From positions 1 through 6,132 of the forward strand of contig CAQYCU010000077.1 of NCBI GenBank assembly GCA_948919095.1: a stretch of 6,132 nt of DNA, given 5' to 3'. The notes under the pieces are model-generated. The model was not told where the DNA came from. It saw only the letters and a list, made by a program, of their open reading frames with translations, and did no database searches. Positions 1 to 4,470 of the stretch are shown here, one piece after another (the first letter of the stretch is position 1; the number at the start of each line of letters is the position of its first letter). A program made the position numbers and the translations under genes. This DNA is from an uncultured Clostridia bacterium (GTDB taxonomy: Bacteria; Bacillota; Clostridia; TANB77; CAG-508).

Positions 1-1268
1 TGTCCATATTTTTGTGCAACATAATTTATTACTTCTTCTCTTTTTTCAAAATCAAAGTCAATATCAAAATCTGGCATGCTTATTCTTTCAGGGTTTAAAA
101 ATCTTTCAAAAAGAAGATTATACCTTATTGGGTCAATGTCTGTTATCTCTATTGCATATGCAATAATTGAGCCTGCTCCTGAGCCTCTTCCTGGACCTAC
201 TGGTATTCCATGTGATTTTGCATAGTTTACATAGTCCCATACTATTAAGAAATAATCTACATATCCCATTTTTTGAATTACGCCTAATTCATATTCTTTT
301 CTTTCGATTATGTCTTTTGATGGATTCTTTCCATATCTTTTCTCAATTCCATCATTTGCTAATTTTTCTAAATAGTCATAATGTGTTTTAAATTCTGCAG
401 GTACGTCATAATTTGGAAGTATAGGATGCCCAAAGTCAAAGTCAACATTACACTGTTCTGCAATCTTCACAGAGTTTTCAATTGCTTCTGGTACAGCTTC
501 AAAGTATTCAATCATTTCTTCTGGTGATTTTATATACAATTCGTCTGTATCAAATTTCATTCTATCTTCATCAGACATTCTTTTCCCGGTTTGAATACAT
601 AATAATACTTCATGGTTATATGCATCTTCTTTTCTAGTATAGTGAGAGTCATTTGTTGCAACCAATGGAATATCTAATTCTCTTGACATTTGAATTAATT
701 TTTGATTTACAAGTGTTTGTTCCTTAATTCCATTGTTTTGAATTTCAAGATAATAATCATTTCCAAATATATTTTTATACCATAATGCTGCTTCTTTTGC
801 TTTTTCCATATCGCCTTTTGTAATATTTGAAGCAACCTCTCCAGCTAAACAAGCACTTGAGCAAATAATTCCATCATGATATTTTTCTATAGCTTCTTTA
901 TCGATTCTAGGTTTATAGTAAAATCCATCAGTAAAACCTAAGGACACTAATTTTATTAAATTTTTATATCCTTCATTATTTTTAGCAAGCAGAATTAAAT
1001 GATTGTATTTACCATCTGTGGCTGGGTCTTTGTCAGTCATTTTTCTAGGAGCAACGTAAACTTCACACCCAATAATAGGTTTAACACCATTTGCTTTACA
1101 TTCCTTATAAAAGTCAATAGTCCCAAACATTACTCCATGGTCTGTTATTGCAATAGCATCCATTCCAAGCTCTTTTGCTCTTACAGGAATATCCTTTATT
1201 CTATTCGCTCCATCTAGCAAGCTGAATTCACTATGCATGTGTAAGTGTACAAATTTTCCTTGTAACAT
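1..1268 (-). CDS. dnaE: DNA polymerase III subunit alpha (DnaE), N-terminal part, cut by window edge
   Basis: This is the catalytic subunit of a replicative C-family DNA polymerase, which extends primed DNA in the cytoplasm. About 422 codons are visible with no internal stop; DnaE proteins are usually over 1000 residues, so the rest lies beyond position 1. The N-terminal PHP domain is intact: the HLHMHSEFSLLDG motif (His10, His12, Asp19), TDHG (His44), Glu69 in GCEVY, His90, Cys140 in SACLAGE, and Asp207/His209 in TNDSHY. By family knowledge these match metal ligands of PHP domains able to proofread, so an active PHP exonuclease is plausible (inference). The polymerase palm begins with GPGRGSGAGS (358-367) and PDFDIDFDFEKR (399-410), which carries the first two catalytic aspartates. 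The third lies outside the window. The start is supported by the canonical N-terminus and by GGAG six bases upstream. The ATG directly follows the TAA of the upstream membrane-protein gene, implying coupled translation. Confidence 0.97.
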   Translation of the reverse strand, partial: MLQGKFVHLHMHSEFSLLDGANRIKDIPVRAKELGMDAIAITDHGVMFGTIDFYKECKANGVKPIIGCEVYVAPRKMTDKDPATDGKYNHLILLAKNNEGYKNLIKLVSLGFTDGFYYKPRIDKEAIEKYHDGIICSSACLAGEVASNITKGDMEKAKEAALWYKNIFGNDYYLEIQNNGIKEQTLVNQKLIQMSRELDIPLVATNDSHYTRKEDAYNHEVLLCIQTGKRMSDEDRMKFDTDELYIKSPEEMIEYFEAVPEAIENSVKIAEQCNVDFDFGHPILPNYDVPAEFKTHYDYLEKLANDGIEKRYGKNPSKDIIERKEYELGVIQKMGYVDYFLIVWDYVNYAKSHGIPVGPGRGSGAGSIIAYAIEITDIDPIRYNLLFERFLNPERISMPDFDIDFDFEKREEVINYVAQKYG

Positions 1269-2066
1269 TTAATTCTCCATTTCTTTATTATTTTTTGTTT
1301 CTTTGAAATTACCGCATATTATAAAAACAATACCTATTACTGTAGCTCCTATTCCTATGCTCATAATTTTATCAACAATGTTATTAATTATGTATATAAT
1401 TCCTGTTGAAAATGCTTGGTTCAATAAAAAGATATAACTGAATTTACTTCCTATTAAGATTTTTAAAATAATATCTAATAATCCTGAGGATACTAGCAAT
1501 ATTCCAATATTGTTTATTATAACTTTAAAGTTGCCTATTATTGCACACACTATAACTAATATAATTGAAAAAACTATTGCTATTACTATAATTCCCATTT
1601 TTATCATAGAAACCATTTTTTCGAACTTAGGTCCAATAGCATTTATGTGTTTTGAAGAAATTACTACTTTTTTGTTATATACATTAGTAAGATTGATTGC
1701 AATTGCTTCAGCATTATTAGTATAAGTTTGTAGCTTTGATTTTATTTTTTCTTTCATAAATGAACTAATTACATTTATAGTTTTGCTATTGTATATTGCA
1801 TCTAAAGTGTTACTTATATCCGATTTTAGTTCTTCTATTGTATATAAATTTTTTAATGCGCCACTTTTAATCCCTGCTTGTGCAAGGTATATATCAAATT
1901 CATTTTGAATTGCAATATTTAATTCATCGTAAAATCCTGATTTTTCTAAAGATGTTTCGATATAACTTTTCTTCAATACAGTGTTTGATATAATTACTAA
2001 AATACTTATTGTTAATAACATTATTATTAAGAAAAGATTTAATATAGATATAATTGCTTTTTTCAT
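1269..2066 (-). CDS. Hypothetical membrane protein with an extracytoplasmic domain and four predicted helices
   Basis: I do not recognise the family of this 265-residue protein. It begins with a short basic stretch and a hydrophobic helix (about 5-30). A polar, mainly helical segment follows (about 31-154) with no obvious catalytic motif. Then come hydrophobic helices at about 155-178, 182-204 and 232-252, and a Lys/Glu/Asn-rich tail. The stretch 205-231 is moderately hydrophobic and could be a re-entrant or extra helix. By the positive-inside rule the N- and C-termini would be cytoplasmic and the 31-154 domain outside, on the side where sortases act. The start is supported by GAGG seven bases upstream of the ATG. 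The gene lies 27 bases after the degenerate sortase gene and directly abuts dnaE, so it belongs to the sortase operon. A role as a partner or scaffold for the sortase-like proteins is inference from position only. Confidence 0.85.
   Translation of the reverse strand: MKKAIISILNLFLIIMLLTISILVIISNTVLKKSYIETSLEKSGFYDELNIAIQNEFDIYLAQAGIKSGALKNLYTIEELKSDISNTLDAIYNSKTINVISSFMKEKIKSKLQTYTNNAEAIAINLTNVYNKKVVISSKHINAIGPKFEKMVSMIKMGIIVIAIVFSIILVIVCAIIGNFKVIINNIGILLVSSGLLDIILKILIGSKFSYIFLLNQAFSTGIIYIINNIVDKIMSIGIGATVIGIVFIICGNFKETKNNKEMEN
1275..1278 (-). promoter_or_regulatory. dnaE ribosome binding site inside the upstream gene
   Basis: On the minus strand, GGAG sits six bases before the dnaE ATG and lies within the last codons of the membrane-protein gene, followed by AATTAA and then ATG. 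The stop codon TAA and the dnaE ATG are directly adjacent (TAAATG). This arrangement is typical of translational coupling, in which ribosomes finishing the upstream gene help initiate the next. It also supports this ATG as the dnaE start. Confidence 0.8.
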
Positions 2067-2093
2067 TTATTTTCCTCACTCATATTTAACAAT

Positions 2094-2690
2094 TTAATTA
2101 TTTACCAAATTAGCATATACTGCATATATCCTATTAGTGCTACCTACATCGTTTTCCGGATAATTTGTATATACAACCAAACTTTCACTGTCAGTTTCTA
2201 TTTCTATATCTTTTTCGGTTATTACTTTCATATCATACACTGCATATCTATATGTCCCATATTCTGTATTTATCAAAATTATATCATTTTTGCTAACTTT
2301 ATATAGTTTTTTTAACATTTTATCAGTATTATGTCCATTAAGAATTATTGTTTTTCCTTCTCCTGGGCAATATGCTCTTGTGCTTTGTCCAACTCCATCT
2401 TTTAATATCTCTAAAGAGTTTCCAAAATATAAAGGTAAATCTATACTTACAGATGGAACTGTTATTCTGCCATATGTGCTTCCATATTCTAGTCTAAGTT
2501 TAAGTCCATTAGTCCCTAATTCAAGTTTTGTATTTTGTGTATCTCCTTCTTTTGTCGAAATTAAATCTATGTATGAATTTGCTTCACTTATATATTTTCC
2601 TGCCAATAACATAACTGTAACATATATTATTGCAATATATATTACACAACATAATAAACTTTGAATTATACTAATTACTTTATTTTTCAT
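2094..2690 (-). CDS. Class D-like sortase homologue with Asn at the catalytic Cys position (probable pseudo-sortase)
   Basis: The 198-residue protein has an N-terminal signal anchor (about 5-30) and a C-terminal sortase beta-barrel. The core starts with RITVPSVSIDLPLYFG (about 75-90), followed by LKDGVGQS and PGEGKTIILNGHN, where His120 is the expected catalytic histidine. Near the C-terminus class D sortases have a YTCYP-type motif; here it reads LVVYTNYPEND, so the nucleophile position is Asn176 (codon AAT, 2165-2163). The downstream arginine is kept as Arg187 in TNRIYAVYANL. AAT differs from either Cys codon by at least two bases, so one base-call error cannot explain it. The frame is otherwise open and full length for a class D enzyme, so this is not a decayed pseudogene. 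A Cys108 lies in the AYCPGEG loop before His120. The start is supported by GAAAGG eight bases upstream. The gene follows the class B sortase after 83 bases. Transpeptidase activity is doubtful; a binding or regulatory role is inference. Confidence 0.88.
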   Translation of the reverse strand: MKNKVISIIQSLLCCVIYIAIIYVTVMLLAGKYISEANSYIDLISTKEGDTQNTKLELGTNGLKLRLEYGSTYGRITVPSVSIDLPLYFGNSLEILKDGVGQSTRAYCPGEGKTIILNGHNTDKMLKKLYKVSKNDIILINTEYGTYRYAVYDMKVITEKDIEIETDSESLVVYTNYPENDVGSTNRIYAVYANLVNN

Positions 2691-2773
2691 AATATTTACC
2701 TTTCTATGGTATAAACTGGTTAATTACATAATATAAATTATACTTTTTTATTTTATATAATCTTCTATTTTTT

Positions 2774-3598
2774 CTAATCTCTAATATTATATGTTTTCTT
2801 TGCTACTACAATAAATCTTCCGTTTTTTTGTGTATATTCGCATGTACATAACGTAATTAATTTATCTCCATATTTTGCTGTTTCATCGATGTTATAAACT
2901 GAATTATTTTTTATATTGTTTATATAATTATTAAATTCCTCTTCATTATTTGCTTCTATAAAGTTATAAAATTTAAAAGCACTTCCATCTATGTCTTCAT
3001 TGAATTCATAAGATTTTGCGTACATTGCACCTATAACAGTATATTCACTATCACTATTCAATGTAGTAAATCTGATATCAGGATGCTCTTTGTAAAAAGC
3101 TTCACTTCTATATTTATATACCTGTTCAAACATCATATTGCTTTTATTTCTATGACCATACATTAAAAGATTAGTTGATGGTTTATCTATATCAACATCT
3201 TTATCAAGGAAAATAGAGCCTAAGTTACTAAACTTTTTCTCATAATCATGGTTTAAATAAAATGAATTGTCTTTTCCTTTTAGAACAGGATAATTAATTG
3301 TTGTATTAGGTATTTCTATCCAACCAACAATATCACTATTAGTTTTATTTAATTCTTTAATTTTTTCAATTCTTTGAGTTATTACTACTTGTGATTCATC
3401 AATTATATTTTCAACTTCTACTTTTTGCTCATTATTACTTATCGTATTTGACGTTAAAAATTCTGCTAATTCATTATATTTTATTTTCTGTTTATATAAT
3501 TTATATCCTTCTATCCCTAAATAACTAACTGCCCCTATTATTGTAAGTACCAATAGTGCAATTAAGAATTTTCTTATTTTACTCATTTCTTTAATCAT
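2774..3598 (-). CDS. srtB: Class B sortase (cysteine transpeptidase)
   Basis: This is a membrane-anchored transpeptidase that cleaves a C-terminal sorting motif in secreted proteins and joins them to the cell-wall peptide. The 274-residue protein has a short basic N-terminus and one membrane helix (about 10-28), then a linker and the sortase domain from about residue 83. NSDIVGWIEIPNTTINYPV (88-106) is a typical class B opening. Catalytic residues are intact: His149 in MYGHRNKSNMMF, Cys253 in TLCTC (the TLxTC motif) and Arg261 in NGRFIVVAKK. A helical insertion around 212-235 (EEEFNNYINNIK) before the late strands fits class B rather than A, C or D. The start at the first ATG is supported by AAAGGA six bases upstream; Met5 has a weaker site. 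It is first in its operon, behind a consensus promoter. The xPKTG protein encoded just upstream is the likely substrate, because Clostridioides difficile SrtB is known to use (S/P)PKTG motifs. No NEAT-domain heme-uptake genes are nearby. Confidence 0.95.
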   Translation of the reverse strand: MIKEMSKIRKFLIALLVLTIIGAVSYLGIEGYKLYKQKIKYNELAEFLTSNTISNNEQKVEVENIIDESQVVITQRIEKIKELNKTNSDIVGWIEIPNTTINYPVLKGKDNSFYLNHDYEKKFSNLGSIFLDKDVDIDKPSTNLLMYGHRNKSNMMFEQVYKYRSEAFYKEHPDIRFTTLNSDSEYTVIGAMYAKSYEFNEDIDGSAFKFYNFIEANNEEEFNNYINNIKNNSVYNIDETAKYGDKLITLCTCEYTQKNGRFIVVAKKTYNIRD

Positions 3599-3604
3599 TT
3601 CTTA

Positions 3605-3610
3605 TCCTTT
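3605..3610 (-). promoter_or_regulatory. srtB ribosome binding site
   Basis: AAAGGA on the minus strand lies six bases before the ATG at 3598. It favours this start over the in-frame ATG four codons further on, which is preceded only by a weaker AAAGAA. Confidence 0.75.
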
Positions 3611-3624
3611 CGTTTTACATTCAC

Positions 3625-3653
3625 ATTATAAAACACTCGTTTGTATATGTCAA
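3625..3653 (-). promoter_or_regulatory. Perfect-consensus sigma-A promoter for the sortase operon
   Basis: Read on the minus strand, the -35 box TTGACA (3653-3648) and the -10 box TATAAT (3630-3625) both match the housekeeping consensus in all six positions and are separated by exactly 17 bases. The expected transcription start is about seven bases further on, giving a leader of roughly 20-25 bases before the class B sortase ATG. No operator-like inverted repeat is obvious over it. It is positioned to drive srtB, the pseudo-sortase, the membrane protein and possibly dnaE. Confidence 0.88.
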
Positions 3654-3667
3654 GTAAAATTGTAATA

Positions 3668-3687
3668 TTTTTATAATTTTTTATAAT
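3668..3687 (-). repeat. 10-bp tandem A/T repeat upstream of the sortase promoter, possible UP element
   Basis: On the minus strand the unit ATTATAAAAA occurs twice, exactly in tandem, in an almost pure A/T stretch. It ends about 14 bases before the -35 box. A-tracts repeated at about one helical turn upstream of a promoter can bend DNA or bind the RNA polymerase alpha C-terminal domain as an UP element. That function is inference: the region is AT-rich overall and a chance repeat is possible. Confidence 0.45.
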
Positions 3688-3730
3688 TATGATTTATCTT
3701 TGTATAAAAATATAAAATTGCCTTATAGCT

Positions 3731-3758
3731 AAAAAAGTGGAAGATTACTCCTCCACTT
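3731..3758 (-). terminator. Rho-independent terminator of the sorting-signal protein gene
   Basis: On the minus strand, AAGTGGAGGA pairs with TCTTCCACTT (10 pairs including one G-U) around a GTAA tetraloop of the stable GNRA type. The hairpin runs into six T residues. It starts 29 bases after the TAG of the xPKTG-protein gene and precedes the sortase promoter. It therefore separates that gene's transcript from the sortase operon. The plus-strand reading lacks a comparable T-run, so it looks one-directional. Confidence 0.88.
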
Positions 3759-3787
3759 AATTTATTTTATAAAATTTGTTACAGAAA

Positions 3788-4351
3788 CTATTTTTTCTTT
3801 GATAAGAAAATTATTCCTAATACTGCTATTGCTATTACACCTAGAGCAATGATGATATTAAGGTATGATACACCAGTTTTTGGTGCTTCTGTTTTGTTAA
3901 TTACATTATTATTTTGTACACCTTTAACATCTTGTTTTACTACTAATGTTTTTAAATCATTGACATTAAGAGTTTCAACTACTTTTGAACCATCTTTTAT
4001 TACTACAGTATTATTATCTTTAACTTCTACTGTTAGTCCTAAAAGATTTGCTGTGTTTTTAGCTAAACTTACAACACCATTCATTTTTTTAATTTCTTCA
4101 ACATCTCTTACGTCTCCGATTGTTGAACAAATTGTGTTTATGTTAGATACTACGCTATCAAGTGTAGCTGATGATATATTTTTACTTTCTATTATTCCTT
4201 CAAGAGTTTGAATTCTTGATGCTTCTCCTGGGAATTTATTATTTAAATAGCTTATAAAATCTGATTTTGACATAGCATTTACTGATGATATTGATACAAT
4301 GAATGACACCATTACTACAAATATTAAAGCAATTTTCATTAATTTTTTCAT
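3788..4351 (-). CDS. Secreted cell-wall-anchored protein with C-terminal APKTG sorting signal (putative class B sortase substrate)
   Basis: The 187-residue protein has three parts. Residues 1-26 form a signal peptide: basic start, hydrophobic core, and probable signal peptidase I cleavage after Val-Asn-Ala26. Residues 27-155 form a small extracellular region I do not recognise. It is helix-rich up to about 105, followed by a short stretch rich in Val, Thr and Lys that looks like beta strands, and a polar Asn/Lys linker. The C-terminus is a sortase sorting signal: APKTG (156-160), a hydrophobic helix (about 163-183) and the tail SKKK. The xPKTG form differs from the LPXTG of class A substrates and resembles the (S/P)PKTG motif of C. 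difficile SrtB. That makes the adjacent class B sortase its likely processing enzyme (inference). The start has a strong AGGAGG site. The gene has its own promoter and terminator, so its amount can differ from the sortase's. Its function at the surface is unknown. Confidence 0.92.
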   Translation of the reverse strand: MKKLMKIALIFVVMVSFIVSISSVNAMSKSDFISYLNNKFPGEASRIQTLEGIIESKNISSATLDSVVSNINTICSTIGDVRDVEEIKKMNGVVSLAKNTANLLGLTVEVKDNNTVVIKDGSKVVETLNVNDLKTLVVKQDVKGVQNNNVINKTEAPKTGVSYLNIIIALGVIAIAVLGIIFLSKKK

Positions 4352-4358
4352 TATTATT

Positions 4359-4364
4359 CCTCCT
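4359..4364 (-). promoter_or_regulatory. Strong ribosome binding site of the sorting-signal protein gene
   Basis: A full-consensus AGGAGG on the minus strand lies seven bases before the ATG. It is the strongest Shine-Dalgarno in the window, which suggests efficient translation of the surface protein relative to its sortase. Confidence 0.85.
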
Positions 4365-4397
4365 AAATTTATCTCTAATCTTACTTATACACTTTAT

Positions 4398-4426
4398 ATT
4401 TTACTTATTTTTTTGCTTTTTGTCAA
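4398..4426 (-). promoter_or_regulatory. Sigma-A-type promoter of the sorting-signal protein gene
   Basis: On the minus strand TTGACA (4426-4421), a 17-base spacer, and TAAAAT (4403-4398, one mismatch to TATAAT) lie between the recD2 stop and the AGGAGG site. The expected start point gives a leader of about 40 bases. The spacer is very A-rich. With the downstream hairpin terminator this makes the APKTG-protein gene a complete single-gene transcription unit. Confidence 0.8.
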
Positions 4427-4470
4427 TAGTTTTGGTAATATTTTTTAAAAAATTTGGTTATTTTTGTCTT

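Noticed and set aside
167..1217. Plus-strand open frames at 167-391 and 999-1217
   Set aside because: They lie antisense to dnaE, whose reading frame is unmistakable, have Phe/Leu/Ser-rich composition typical of reverse-frame shadows, and lack Shine-Dalgarno sites.
1318..1323. TATAAT-like box inside the membrane-protein gene as a dnaE promoter
   Set aside because: The -10 match is perfect, but the best -35 at 17 bases matches only three of six positions and there is no TG extension. In AT-rich coding DNA this is weak evidence.
1510..2664. Plus-strand open frames at 1510-1725 and 2290-2664
   Set aside because: They are antisense to the membrane-protein gene and the pseudo-sortase gene; there are no recognisable motifs or ribosome binding sites.
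2691..2773. Possible extra promoter in the 83-base gap between the two sortase genes
   Set aside because: A TATAAT occurs, but no credible TTGACA-like box sits at the right distance, and no hairpin terminator is seen. I treat the gap as an AT-rich operon spacer with a GAAAGG ribosome binding site at its end.
4441..4452. Palindrome of six T and six A downstream of recD2 as a terminator
   Set aside because: It has no G-C pairs and no loop, so it would not form a stable RNA hairpin. It is expected by chance in such an AT-rich gap.
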